Shown here: positions 1 through 10,508 of the stretch, one piece after another
Position numbering within the stretch: the stretch's first letter is position 1
How the letters are laid out: each line of letters opens with the position of its first letter
NCBI GenBank assembly: GCA_001766655.1
Contig: MJCC01000013.1
Span: forward strand, 465,642-529,641
Origin: Phytomonas francai
Taxonomy: Eukaryota > Euglenozoa > Kinetoplastea > Trypanosomatida > Trypanosomatidae
Direction: 5' to 3'
Length of the DNA: 64,000 bases
Position numbers and translations under genes: made by a program
Notes under the pieces: model-generated
Database searches by the model: none
What the model saw: the letters and a program-made list of their open reading frames with translations, nothing else
What the model was told of the DNA's origin: nothing

Positions 1-3000
1 CGGGAGGTCCGGCGCGGGCGCCCCGGGGCCGAGGGCGGCGAGGCAGTCCGCGGCCTCGCGTCCGCAGAGCCCGGCGCGGCGCTGGAGGAGCAGCGCGCAG
101 GCGACGCAGGCGAGGCCGTGGGGCTGCCGTGGGCCGTGGAGGAGGAGGTGGTCCCAGAGCGCGACGACGCGCCGCGTCGGCAGGGCGTGCGCGAAGAGGG
201 CGAGCAGCCAGCCCACGGCGAAGTCGGCCGCGGAGAAGCCGCAGGCGTGGAGGAGGTGCGTCGCGAGCAGGGGGTCGCAGTACTGCAGGCAGAGCGTGAT
301 CTGGTCGAGCTGCCGCTGAAGGGCGCGCGCGAAGGGGCCGCCGTCGTCGGACGCCAGCGACGGGTCGTGCCCGGCCTCGTGGTAGGGAAGGTAGCGCTCG
401 GTGATCTGGAGGAGCTGCAGCGCCACGAGGGGCTCGTCCGTGAAGCTCATGGACAGGAGCACCGCGCAGACGCTGTCGATGCCTTGCCAGTAGCGCAGCG
501 CGGGGTTCAGGCAGAGACAGATTTTGATCACCCGCCTCAGCTTCTCGTGACCTTCCTCGGAGGCGAGCAGCGGGTGGTACTGATGACAGCGCGGGATATC
601 GACCCCGAGTTGGCGATCGACCGCGGGGCACGACGCCGCGAGGGCAGATTTGCCACGCGCGTACAGCAGCGCACGCTGGCTGGCGGGGGGGACGCCCAAC
701 AGCGCCCCCCAGACCTCCCCGCGAATCGTAGGTGGCATGGGGACGGTGGCGGTGCGCTGCGCACGGTGCTGCTCAATCAGGTACGCGCGTACAAGCTGTT
801 CGCGGTCTGCTGGGTGTGTAGAGAAGGCCATCCGTCGCCGCAGCTCCGCGACAATCCGTAGCTGCAGCGCCACGTCCAACTCCAGTGGGTTCTGCATACA
901 ACGGAGCAGCCTTTGACGGAACTGACAACCCTCCCCCGAGGTCCTCTCGGCATGCCGCTCCTCCTGGGAGCCGCCGAAAAACATCCGCAGCGACCCCTCT
1001 ACACGGCGGCGATGGGGATTGCTTTTGGGTTGTGCGATCCCCCCCGTTTCCGGGCCTCGTTCGCGCAGAAGCTCCAGAACTGTTGCCTCACCAAGGAAGA
1101 CGCTCGGGGTTGACAACATCCGGGTCGGCGTGCGTGGTAGCGATGCGGCGGACACGTAGGCCGGCAGCTGGCTGCGCTCCGTGAGCTGGCGAATGAAGGG
1201 ATGATTGGCGATGAAATAGTGCAGTTTCGCACACTCACCCGCACCCGTACGCAGGCTGTCTGGATCCGAGTCCGTTCCCATGCATGCGGATTCCTTCTCC
1301 TCACGTTTCGTTGTCTCCTTTACTACTACCTGTAGCTGCTGCGGTACCGACTTAAACAACGTGACGTCCGGGGAGGGTCGAACGAGGCACTCGCGGAGGA
1401 TGCCCTGCCGAATGAGTCGCGTGAGCAAGCCAAAGCGAACAGCCTGTCGCGCCATCCCCGTGCTCTCCGCGCCATTCTGGGAAAAGTCTTCAAGTTCAGC
1501 GGCGCGTAGCCACTCGAAAAGCTCGCCGCACACTTCACTGATGAACCACCTACCCCCGCTGACACTTTCTTTTCCTGTGGATGGTCGCCCACAACGGACC
1601 GCCTGTGGAATCCTTTCTGGCAGCAGTGGTAGCAATGGGACTTGAAGACGGTGAAGGATTTGGTGACGCGTTTGGAGTTTGGTAGGGGACAGTGGTCTGC
1701 ATGCTTGTCTAGCGTCCGCCGGCGCCACGGCATCGACTGCCACGCCTTTACCGGATGACTGCCTCGAGCCGCCCTCGACCCCCTCCATTGTTTCACCAGT
1801 CGTCGTGTCTGGCCGTGGCGCAGGCCCCACTCGCGTGCTCGTGTCCTGGCCTTTTATCGCAACGGAGGGTATCGCGCAGCGCTGAAAGGCCTGCCAACGC
1901 GTTTCTCGCGTCCAACACAGCCCTGTTGTCGCGACCTCGTGGAGCAGACCCGTGATGAGCTCCTTGCCGTACCGAAGCTCCACGTACCCCAGCCATTCCT
2001 GGGCAAGTAGCGTGGGGTTGGGTGAGGGCCTGGGTCCATCCCTGGGGACGACACCCACCGTGCAAGAGGCGGGAGCCCCATCGTGCGGGTTCTGCACATC
2101 AAACCCGCGCAGGACGCGGCCGAATGCCTCGAGGGTGGCGTAGAGAAAGTTTTGCGCAGCCGTTAGCGTGATGGAGTGGTGCTGGATTAGGCACAGGACG
2201 AGATCCGCGTAGATGGAGTGCGTGGGGTTTGGCTTCCCGTGCGCTGGCATCGTCGTGTCCGCGGCGGAGACCACCTCGAGGGAGGACGGCGAAAGGTGGC
2301 AAAGGTTGGCGTCGTAGAGATCGAAACCACACAGCACCCCCTCTATCACGATCACAGCCACATTCCACGCATCATCGGAGAAACAGTGTACAATGGGTGC
2401 ATAACCCGGATCTTCGTCCGATTTGCACGCACCCTCCCTCATTGTACACCTCAAGCGCGATGCCACGTAGCACTCGGGCGATAAATACGGCACCACCATG
2501 ACAGCACCCATATCATCATAGCTTACGTCAAAGAGCAGCGGCGCAGCCGCCTCAGAGTTGGTACCTCCATAACACGTACTGTCTTCAAGGGCAGACGTTG
2601 TCTTTACACCAGGATTCTCGCTGTACAAGGAGCTCGTGTCCATAGAATTCCCTGCTTCAGACCCCTTCTCTGGCAAAGGCGTGCGTAAGCCCCGCAGGAG
2701 GGCGGCTAACGGATACCGAAGAACGTACAACGCCTTGTGAGGCGTCGGGGCGACACATTGAAAGGGCTCCCCCAACACCAACCCAACACTGGCCGCGGTC
2801 ATCGGACCAAACGCGCAGCCATCCCCATTGAAGTCATTCTCGAGGCCGTTGGTGGTGCCCCACAGCCGATCCCGCTGGCGCCACGCGGCCAAAAGCACTG
2901 CCCAGAGCTCCCGCCAAAGGCGCAGGATCGCTTCAAACGGCATCGTCTGATAGCTCCGCATAGCTCTGTAATGATATAATTGATCCTGCAAAGTGTAGGA

Positions 3001-3867
3001 AACGTCTTCATGAATTAAAATCCAGAGGTTCGAACTCCGCAGCATCTCGAGCGGGACCATAAGGTGCTCCCCTAACGTTACCATATCCCGCACCACTGTC
3101 CCCATCGTCATGGTGTAGCCATCAACGCTTAATCTGACGTCGTGCAGAAGCTGTTGGTGGATCACCGTCTCCACGGGAGAGGCCTTTTCCTCATCGGCAT
3201 CCTCCACCTTTACCACTGTACTCAGCGGGCCGCTCCCGCCTGGGAGCCTTACCGCTCCGCCAGATTGAATGGCCTCTTTTACCCGCAGCCGTGCGGCCGC
3301 GTCGCTTAGCCAGGCCGCCATTTGCCCCTCCACGTCGATTGACGCCACGTCATCGGTGACCTGTCTGAGCGCTTCCGTGTCGTCCGGGCTCTCGCTATCC
3401 ATTCCTCGCTCGTGTGCGAGTATCCGCCACGCGAGGCGAATGACTGCGGAGGTCGTACTGCCGAGCCTTTCACCCCTGCTGTCTTCTTCATTGTCGTGAC
3501 CCATCCTCCTGTCAAGGTCGGGGCCGCCCAAGCGGTGCAAAAACTCTTTCGCCAGGAGCAGCTCCCGCCTGAAGTTGCCGACACGCTCGCGCGCGAACCT
3601 TGTCAGGTGCTCTGAATCTGACCTCTGCGTGCTGAGGGCGGACGGTGTGTTAAGCGTTGATCGCAGTTCAAAGCGGAGGCCGAAGCAGTTGACTCTCTGC
3701 GCAGGACGCGTCAGGGAAGACAACGATGTGCTCACGGAAGCGGGTGGCGTTTTCCCCATCTCACCCACTTCACTGCGCAAACGCCATGGACAACTATTCC
3801 CGCTCGAGGAGGTCTTTCCCGCCGACGCATCCGTCGCCTGCACTGGTCGCGGTAAATGGGAGTTCAT
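1..3867 (-). CDS. TBCK-like protein: pseudokinase-like region, DEP-like region and TBC Rab-GAP domain (3' end outside window)
   Basis: The frame is open from an ATG at 3867 to the window edge (1289 codons, no stop), and no in-frame ATG precedes it back to a stop near 4030. Residues about 440-520 carry a YLSPE segment followed by DDAWNVAVIVIEGVLCG, resembling kinase subdomains VIII-IX; I see no clear nucleotide-binding or catalytic loop, so it is probably a pseudokinase. Residues about 770-840 look DEP-like (GELFEWL, RQAVRFGLLTRLIRQGIL). From about residue 1040 a TBC domain begins: RGEVWGALLGV, the arginine-finger motif LGVDIPR, then RYWQGIDS with the YxQ glutamine, so GAP activity is plausible. 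This order and the CHQYHPLL and WQG segments match TBCK, whose C-terminal rhodanese domain would lie beyond position 1. TBCK-type proteins act in vesicle traffic and endolysosomal signalling. Base composition is strongly GC-rich towards the 3' part. Confidence 0.85.
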   Translation of the reverse strand, partial: MNSHLPRPVQATDASAGKTSSSGNSCPWRLRSEVGEMGKTPPASVSTSLSSLTRPAQRVNCFGLRFELRSTLNTPSALSTQRSDSEHLTRFARERVGNFRRELLLAKEFLHRLGGPDLDRRMGHDNEEDSRGERLGSTTSAVIRLAWRILAHERGMDSESPDDTEALRQVTDDVASIDVEGQMAAWLSDAAARLRVKEAIQSGGAVRLPGGSGPLSTVVKVEDADEEKASPVETVIHQQLLHDVRLSVDGYTMTMGTVVRDMVTLGEHLMVPLEMLRSSNLWILIHEDVSYTLQDQLYHYRAMRSYQTMPFEAILRLWRELWAVLLAAWRQRDRLWGTTNGLENDFNGDGCAFGPMTAASVGLVLGEPFQCVAPTPHKALYVLRYPLAALLRGLRTPLPEKGSEAGNSMDTSSLYSENPGVKTTSALEDSTCYGGTNSEAAAPLLFDVSYDDMGAVMVVPYLSPECYVASRLRCTMREGACKSDEDPGYAPIVHCFSDDAWNVAVIVIEGVLCGFDLYDANLCHLSPSSLEVVSAADTTMPAHGKPNPTHSIYADLVLCLIQHHSITLTAAQNFLYATLEAFGRVLRGFDVQNPHDGAPASCTVGVVPRDGPRPSPNPTLLAQEWLGYVELRYGKELITGLLHEVATTGLCWTRETRWQAFQRCAIPSVAIKGQDTSTRVGPAPRPDTTTGETMEGVEGGSRQSSGKGVAVDAVAPADARQACRPLSPTKLQTRHQILHRLQVPLLPLLPERIPQAVRCGRPSTGKESVSGGRWFISEVCGELFEWLRAAELEDFSQNGAESTGMARQAVRFGLLTRLIRQGILRECLVRPSPDVTLFKSVPQQLQVVVKETTKREEKESACMGTDSDPDSLRTGAGECAKLHYFIANHPFIRQLTERSQLPAYVSAASLPRTPTRMLSTPSVFLGEATVLELLRERGPETGGIAQPKSNPHRRRVEGSLRMFFGGSQEERHAERTSGEGCQFRQRLLRCMQNPLELDVALQLRIVAELRRRMAFSTHPADREQLVRAYLIEQHRAQRTATVPMPPTIRGEVWGALLGVPPASQRALLYARGKSALAASCPAVDRQLGVDIPRCHQYHPLLASEEGHEKLRRVIKICLCLNPALRYWQGIDSVCAVLLSMSFTDEPLVALQLLQITERYLPYHEAGHDPSLASDDGGPFARALQRQLDQITLCLQYCDPLLATHLLHACGFSAADFAVGWLLALFAHALPTRRVVALWDHLLLHGPRQPHGLACVACALLLQRRAGLCGREAADCLAALGPGAPAPDLP

Positions 3868-4325
3868 TTCTGTGTGAGCTCCTGACGAACTCGACGTGGC
3901 GCTATGCGGTGTGTCGGCGCCGACTAGAAACCCCGCTCTGATGTTTGGAGCTCCGTAGTTGAATCTACAATGGCGTGGAGTAAGTACAGAAATATGAGCG
4001 ACAGCAATCCCACCCCCCTTATCTGCAGTAACGACCTCTCAATTCCTGGAGCCAAGGTAATCTTTGTTTTCCTAGATATCTACGTATAAAATCAACTGAG
4101 ATGAGGCCTAAGGCATGTACCTTTTCACTGCCCTACTTGCAGTGAGCTCTGTAATATAAAATAGGTGGTATCGTAATAATAAGCATGGGTAAGAGAAACG
4201 GATTGCAAAAATATACAACGTTAATTTGCATTGTAAAAGGAATGCTAAACATCTGAAAATCGACCGATTCTTTAAATTTCCTCACTCGTGTTTACCCAGC
4301 AACTTCACACCACACCGGAATTGGA
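3868..4325. other. Intergenic region between REL1 and the TBCK-like gene
   Basis: AT-rich spacer holding the 3' UTR of REL1 and the 5' leader of the TBCK-like gene. No ORF or RNA gene is supported, and the pyrimidine tract on the minus strand is weak. Confidence 0.6.
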
Positions 4326-5819
4326 CTATGCGGTCTTCCCTGCTGTGGGGGCAGGCCACTCCTCATGATCGGCCTCCGCTTCCTCCTCACCGTCTTCAGG
4401 CCCCAGCAGCGAGCTCCAGTTGTTCCGGACCAGTTCCTTCGCAGCCCAGTAGGCGCTTTCTATGAGGGTCCTGCGGAACTCCAGGGATGTGTTCAGCACC
4501 AGTTCGTCGCAGTCCTTCAGAAAATCCTTTACCGCATCCTTGGCGAGCATCACGGCCAGGCCGTCCGATGTCACGTCCCCTCTAAGAAGCGGCTCACGGC
4601 CAATCTTGGAAAAGACATTGTTGAGCCTGCCCTCGCTGATGTGGTTAAGCAATAGCTCATTCGCCGCGGCCTCGACCTGGGGCAGCATCGACTCCACGAT
4701 CACGGTGAGGTTGCCCTTGGTCCGACGCAGCGCGCCCGCGCGCACGGTATCGAAGAAGGTCGCCTTCAGCTCCTGCTGCTTCCCCGGGTGCTTAAGCTCC
4801 ATAAAACTGGAGCAGCGGAGTTTGATAATCGTGGCAACGTTTCGGGCTTCCAGCGCGGGGTTGCCGCGCTGGGAATGCCGTATGACGACGCCCTCCGCAA
4901 GATTTCCCTCCAAGGGGTAGTTCCCCAGTCCAAGAAGTGCCGGTAGCGGGGTTTTAAAATTTTCGACATCAAAGGCTAAACACTGGTCTAGTGTGCCGCG
5001 TACAAGCGCCCTCGCGTACAGCAAGTGAGGCACCCTTGTGCAAATCTCAATGAAATCGTCATAACTCAGCAGCACAAAATCCTGCTCCGCGCCAGATACG
5101 GAGTATTTGATGTCAAAGGCGAAAAAATGCAGCTCTGGGCTGTATTGTGGAAAGGGTTCGCGCTGTATTTCCACCCCTGAGATCGGGAACCGTTTGCCGT
5201 TGGGCATGGTACACCACTTTGTACTCTTAGGAACGAGTGGGTGGGTGTACTTTGCACCAAAGAGTTCTCCATTCATGATCAGCCGTCCGATGCGCCCAAG
5301 ACCGTATTTCTGCTTAATCAACTCCGCTAACATGCGAATCTGCGCCGTCATCTCATCGGCGAGGATGTGGTAGCCGAAGAAGTTTTCGTTAGGGTCCATA
5401 ATGCCGCTTCGCTTCGAGAAGCGCACCGATGTCTCGTCGATGAGGTAAATACCGAAGTTGGTGCCGTGAACCTTCTCGGTGACGATCCATTCTTGATCGG
5501 CGAGCCCACAGCGGCGGATCGCCTCGATACGGGTGTCCGTCGGTAGGTCAATCTCCACATACGGCGAAAACTCCTCGGGGTTTTTGTTCACCGGCGGCAT
5601 ATACCACCGCCGCTGCGCTTGCCGTAGGGGCGTCGGAGCGAACGTCGGGGCTAGATGCCGCCGCAAGCTGAAAGCGAGAGCCATTGCTCGCATACCGTGG
5701 GCCTCCTTGTGTGGAGACTTAATAGAGGTTATGCCGTAGTGAGCGCTACAGACACATTTCGTACCGCTATTTCCCATACCAACTGTCCACAACGACCTAA
5801 GGAGCACCGCTGGCTTCAT
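4326..5819 (-). CDS. REL1: RNA-editing ligase 1, mitochondrial (KREL1)
   Basis: This is the ATP-dependent RNA ligase of the kinetoplastid editosome, which seals mitochondrial mRNA after U deletion or insertion. The adenylylated lysine is K116 in the motif EKVHGTNF. The following segments KRSGIMDPNENFFGYHI, NGELFGAKY, FFAFDIKYSVSGAE and EGVVIRH are the nucleotidyltransferase motifs and are almost the same as in T. brucei REL1. The C-terminal region (ALKDFL-type helices) for editosome binding is present. The listed start gives 497 aa against about 469 in T. brucei. Met43 (5693) or Met46 (5684) begins a better mitochondrial presequence, rich in Arg, Leu, Ala and Pro (ALAFSLRRHLAPTF), so the real start may be there. 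A pyrimidine tract on the minus strand (5884-5925) and an AG at 5865-5866 fit trans-splicing upstream of 5819. Confidence 0.95.
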   Translation of the reverse strand: MKPAVLLRSLWTVGMGNSGTKCVCSAHYGITSIKSPHKEAHGMRAMALAFSLRRHLAPTFAPTPLRQAQRRWYMPPVNKNPEEFSPYVEIDLPTDTRIEAIRRCGLADQEWIVTEKVHGTNFGIYLIDETSVRFSKRSGIMDPNENFFGYHILADEMTAQIRMLAELIKQKYGLGRIGRLIMNGELFGAKYTHPLVPKSTKWCTMPNGKRFPISGVEIQREPFPQYSPELHFFAFDIKYSVSGAEQDFVLLSYDDFIEICTRVPHLLYARALVRGTLDQCLAFDVENFKTPLPALLGLGNYPLEGNLAEGVVIRHSQRGNPALEARNVATIIKLRCSSFMELKHPGKQQELKATFFDTVRAGALRRTKGNLTVIVESMLPQVEAAANELLLNHISEGRLNNVFSKIGREPLLRGDVTSDGLAVMLAKDAVKDFLKDCDELVLNTSLEFRRTLIESAYWAAKELVRNNWSSLLGPEDGEEEAEADHEEWPAPTAGKTA

Positions 5820-6877
5820 ATCGCTTAGAGTTTTTTCCCCCTTTCGATACCACCAAAGTACTTACTTGAAAATAGTGCAATGTAAATGGAAAAGAGGATT
5901 GAAGGAGAAAAAAAAAGATAGAATGAGTTGGAAAAACTTTTCGATTCTGCATATTGAGTAGGCTACTTTCTTTCGGTTTCTCTTACACATCCCATCCTTC
6001 ATCGAAAAATCATATGAACAACAACAAAAAAGAAAGCACGGTTAGCTTGTGATAGTTGCGATATATAAATAGGTAAATATAGCTTAGTCTGCCAAAATTT
6101 AGGTAAATACGGAGACATATGCTGCATTAACAGAGTAAAAATTTCTTCACAAGCAAAGGAAGGACTAGTTTCTCTTTATTCTGGTCGGTGCACCTTTGAA
6201 ATACGTGCCCATCACATTCAAGCATGCATGAGGGATCACCTCTTTTCTTCTTTGAGCAAATACACCCTTCTCGGAGTTGACAACGACTGACTAAACAAAG
6301 AATTCTAGTTTTTTTTTGGTAATCAACAACGTGACACCCACTCCTTAATTCACAATTCATATAATCTCAAACAGGGAATGTATCCGCACACAATCGATTA
6401 GTTTCCGCTAGGTCATCCAAAAGTAAAATCTCAGGAAGCAAAGAATATATTCCAGCAACCAAGTAAGGCATACTTTTTATACTACGCCGCTTTCCAAACT
6501 AAAATAATCAAACTACAGAGTTTTTTCGCCTCTATATATCCGACAGGATAGCAGCACGACAACAAAAGCATTGATTCGATTTACCCAACCTGGGGTGGTG
6601 GCGAAAAGGGATGGGGCAAGCCAGAGAGAGCCTGCCATGGTTCCTCTACGTGGTCGCGCAGATCGCATGAATACCAACCGTACCCGGCCTAATTCTCGAC
6701 AATACTAAAGAAAAGGGCACACCGAACATGTGCTGCGAAACGACATCCATGTCTATTTATTTATTTCGTTCCTTTGTCAATAAATGATCTATATTGACGC
6801 ACCCACCCCGTCCAAGAACGGCAGTGTGTGTGGGGGTATGTCCATCGCATCGTCGACGACTCCATGCCTTGCACTCC
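5820..6877. other. Long AT-rich intergenic region
   Basis: It holds the REL1 splice-acceptor region (pyrimidine tract at 5884-5925 as read on the minus strand) and the 3' UTR of the WDR20-like gene. A 77-codon ATG-initiated frame on the minus strand (6127-6360) is Cys- and Lys-rich with no recognisable motif and I do not call it a gene. Confidence 0.6.
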
Positions 6878-9353
6878 TCATTTGACGCGCGTGGACCAGA
6901 ACTTCACCTTCCCGCGGCAGCAGGTGGTGATGAGGAAGAAGCTCGTGCCGCCGCCGCCGACCCCGGAGGCCGTGGTCATGTCGGTGTGAAGGCGGAGCGA
7001 CGCCGTGGGCCCCTTCGCGAGCGCGACGCCGCCCTCCTCTTCCTGCGCGTCGGCAAGGATCGGCCAGAAGGAGGTCCGCGTATCGTACGACGTCGCGACG
7101 AGGCAGCAGCCGAGGAAGTCCGGCGCCCCCTCCCGCCCCAGCCGCGGCGGCGCGATCAGGGGCAGCGTGCAGATCCCGCTGACCCAGCTCCGGTGCGCGC
7201 GGCGGCGGTGCAGGAGCTCGAGCCCGTCCGCGCCGCCCCCGCGCGCGGCGATCCGGAAGACGCTGAGGGTGTCGTCCTCGCTGGAGCTGACGAGGAGGTC
7301 CGGCGCGAGCCGCCGCCCCGCCGCGCTCGCGGCCCACCCGAGCGCGACGATCTCGCCGACGGCGTGGTACTCGTAGACGCGGACGCGCGCGAGCACGTCG
7401 AGCCTGGGCAGCCGCACGAGCGCGACCGTCCCCCCGTCACAGGCGAGCCCCGCCACCTGCTGCGCCTCGTCGGCGAAGAGCGCGGCCTCGGCGCGGACGC
7501 GCGCCCCCGCCTCCCCCCCCCAGAGCCGCGCGAAGAAGGCCGGCACCCGCGGCGCGATGGCCCGGATCGCGTGGAAGCCGAACGCGGCCGCGTCGAAGTG
7601 CCGCAGCAGCCACGCCCCGGTCGAGACGACGCAGAGCAGCAGGATCTGCCCGTTGTCGAACCCGGCGGCGAAGATCGAGGGGTGTACCGCGTGGTAGCTG
7701 CTCGCCACGGGGGGGGGGGGACCCACGGGCCGCTCGTCGGTCGGGAGGGCGTCGTTGTGTTGGGAATGACGCCAACGCGCCCGCTTCGCGACGCCGGCGC
7801 GCGTGGTGATCTCCAGCAGCTCCTTCTCAATCCCATTCTGCACCTCCTGCAGGCAGGAGACGGCCGACGAGATGAGCTTCACACCCGCCCCGCCGGTCAT
7901 GCTCGAATGCGTCTCGGACGTCCCCGCGTTGAAATTCAGACGCTGCACGATGCGTTTTTCGAGTATGCTGAAGATGAAGATATCCCCATTTTGGTTGCCG
8001 AAGATCAGGAAAGGCTCGAGCACAAGATTGAAGTTCGCAACGGAGATCGTCTTCCTCTTCGCGTTCGAGTCGATAAAGTGGACGTCGTTGTGTTGGGGAT
8101 TGAAGAAAAAGTCTTGATCCTCTGGCCTCGTGATATAGATATCTTCGAGGATGATACGATCTCGTTCGTGCGCAGCAGACCGACCGCCCTTGTCTTTCCC
8201 TCCTATAACCCCTGGAATGGACGGAAACTCGCTCAGACGCGCCATGCTGTCGGCTGAATCGCCGCCAGGGGGGTGGCGGACTTCTTCACAGCCCAGCATA
8301 AAGAGCATCTGCGCGGTGATCTTGCGGGTGGCGGTGCTGGCGGATAGCGTTTGCGCCGGCGCGACGTGAAGGAGGAGGCCGTCCTGGTGCACAACGACGT
8401 ACACACTGAGATGATTGTAGGTGTTGACAGAGACGAGGGTGTTCTGCACAGGAGCAGTGCCCCTCGGCGACAGCGGAGCCGGCGGGACGTTCACGCCCGA
8501 GGACTCGGTAGCGCCGCCCGTGCCGTCGAGCCCGGGTGAAGCGACTTGGGCGGCTTGCTGGAACTCGCCCTTTAAAAGCATATCGTTCAGGTTAGGCGCG
8601 GAATGAATGGCATGGACCCCCTCGGGATAACGTTGTAGGATTTGCCGCAGGGCCGATTCCCCTCCTCCTGGTGGCCGCTGTGCTGGCTTCTGCATGGAGG
8701 ATGACCCCAGCACAGGCGAAGCGCCACCTCCATCCGTCTTGAGGGGGGGCATAGCAAAGGAGTCTTGCTTTTCCGGCTTGAAAACCTGCTCCCCACGTCG
8801 CCAGGTAATTCGTAGTAGCGTCTCCATGGATACTGCATGCTCTTTTTGTCCTACAGGCTTCCCCGCAGCAGCGTAGTGCGGGGCAATCACGATGGTCTCC
8901 TCCGGCGGCAGATTGAGGGTGCTCACAGATGGGCTCCGGAGATCGACAAAGGAGCCGAACACATCGCCTTGCGCCTGGCCGCTCGTTATGATGGAGGGGT
9001 ACCCCGATGACGTGTAGGCACCGTTGATGGCGTTCACCACGACCGCCTCCAGGTTAAACTCGACTTGTGGATTCGCAGCGTCGTGGATGTTTTGGGACTT
9101 GTCGGGGGCGGAGGGCCCGACACCGAGCTCCTTCTCAAGTTCCTCGGGTAGGACATCAAAGGCCAGTCCATGCTCGGCTTCGATCTCATCTCCGAAACGG
9201 TGCGAGAGTGGTACACGGAAGCGGTCATGTTCGATGGGATCCCAGCCCCGTGTGGAGTTGTTTTCATTCGTCCACTTTAGGCGGGGCTGGCGTAGATCTT
9301 CCCGTGGCGGCCGATCCGCCGACTCGTCTGTGACCGCCCCCCCCTTTAGTCAT
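6878..9353 (-). CDS. WD40 protein, WDR20/CreC-like (5' end disrupted or mis-sequenced)
   Basis: The continuous frame runs from a TGA at 9350-9352 to the stop at 6878. The downstream pattern is that of WDR20/CreC: GNQNGDIFIFS, then PSIFAAGFDNGQILLL, VGEIVALGW, DLLVSSSEDDTLSVF, AHRSWVSGI, ATSYDTRTSFW and a last blade ending GKVKFWS. Relatives of this family activate the USP12/USP46 deubiquitinases. The start is a problem. The open frame has no ATG until 8827, yet coding-like sequence extends to 9350. An ATG at 9353 would enter this frame if the run of eight G (minus strand) had seven. Another ATG at 9493 is in the same frame but meets the TGA after 47 codons. The central part (7000-7750) is extremely GC-rich and includes a 12-base C run encoding prolines. 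Confidence 0.75.
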
Positions 9354-9493
9354 AATGCGCTTGAGGCGGCATTGCGAGACATGGTAGAGCTCTCCGCGAT
9401 CTTGGAGCTGCCGCTGTGAGCGGGGGTATAGGAGACACTGACGGTTCCTAGGTTTGTCACGGACGTTATATCCGAACCGTTAAAGGTGCTCAT

Positions 9494-10508
9494 TTTATGA
9501 TGCTTCTTTTTTTTTTACTTGTTGTACCGCTCCAAGAGATGGAGCTGTTGGGATCCGTACCTTTTCCCTTTCTGTGTTGAGGGGGAAAATGTTGGTTAAA
9601 AATTCTTAATAATTTAACCCGCGTTTACACTACACCCAATGGAGGCGGTTCGAGATCAACAGAAGGGAGTGAATAGTTTGTTCGTATCATAGAACCTACA
9701 AAATAGAAGAATAAATGACAATAATCGTCACTGGAGCATATATGCCTACAGTGTTGAATATTTTCTTGGACGATCATGTAACTTTTAAAAAATAACCGAG
9801 ATCGGAAGAGAACAAAAACATTTTCAGCAGTTCGTTATTATTTGTACGTTTAGTAAATTTCCGCTTGCTATACTTATACTAAGCTTATCGCTCCTAGATC
9901 AGTGAGTTTACTTTTTCGTTTTTATTTCACCCTGTACACCGTTCAAATATTCGTTGTAGAGACGCATATGTAGCTGTATAGAAATATATATTTATGGGCA
10001 ATATATTCAAGTCATATAACATATGATAAAACGTTCTAAAAATATTAGTGCTTTTCGACCGAACTCAAACGCAACTTTCACATCACAGTTTGTTTCGATT
10101 GTTCAAAGGAGTGAAAGTGGGACCATACAACCCCTAATATGTTTCCGTAGTAAAGCACTTTTTCTACTTTTTTTTTTTTTGCCCCTCTTCGAGCAATAAT
10201 GACCCGAATGAAATTATCGACCCTATACCGTTTTGCTTACTGTCGGAATTTAATTAAGATATAAATGCAAGACCAATCTCAGAGAAAATATATCCCTCTC
10301 CACGAAATCCAAAAAACACTTTAGGATAATTTCATTTGCGTAATGTCAGTAGACTTCTGTGCTGTGTTTACTGATATCCGTACATACATGCACCAAAACA
10401 TGAGCGTATAAAATTCTTCTTCTTCGATTAATTTCATCCGTGACACCAGGGAGGCGTGGAGGGTGGGTGGGAGGAGTTCAAAATTCTATATTAGATCTTT
10501 CTTTCTCC
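9494..10508. other. AT-rich intergenic region, nothing recognised
   Basis: About 1 kb of AT-rich sequence with short poly-T runs on the plus strand (for example near 9507 and 10171). No coding frame, tRNA or repeat is visible. It must hold the 5' leader of the WDR20-like gene and the 3' UTR of the sideroflexin gene. Confidence 0.6.

Noticed and set aside
118..861. Plus-strand frames in the first 4 kb and several short minus-strand frames there
   Set aside because: They are shadows of the TBCK-like minus-strand gene, which runs open to the window edge. Several begin at GTG, which trypanosomatids do not use.
3025..3050. Second B-box-like string (GGTTCGAACTCC)
   Set aside because: It falls inside the TBCK-like coding frame and has no tRNA around it.
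6127..6360. 77-codon Cys/Lys-rich minus-strand frame with an ATG
   Set aside because: It lies in AT-rich spacer, has no motif, and its codon use looks like non-coding sequence.
6794..8257. 487-codon plus-strand frame opposite the WDR20-like gene
   Set aside because: It arises from GC-rich antisense codons, is almost pure Arg/Asp/Pro/Glu composition, and starts in the 3' UTR of the real gene.
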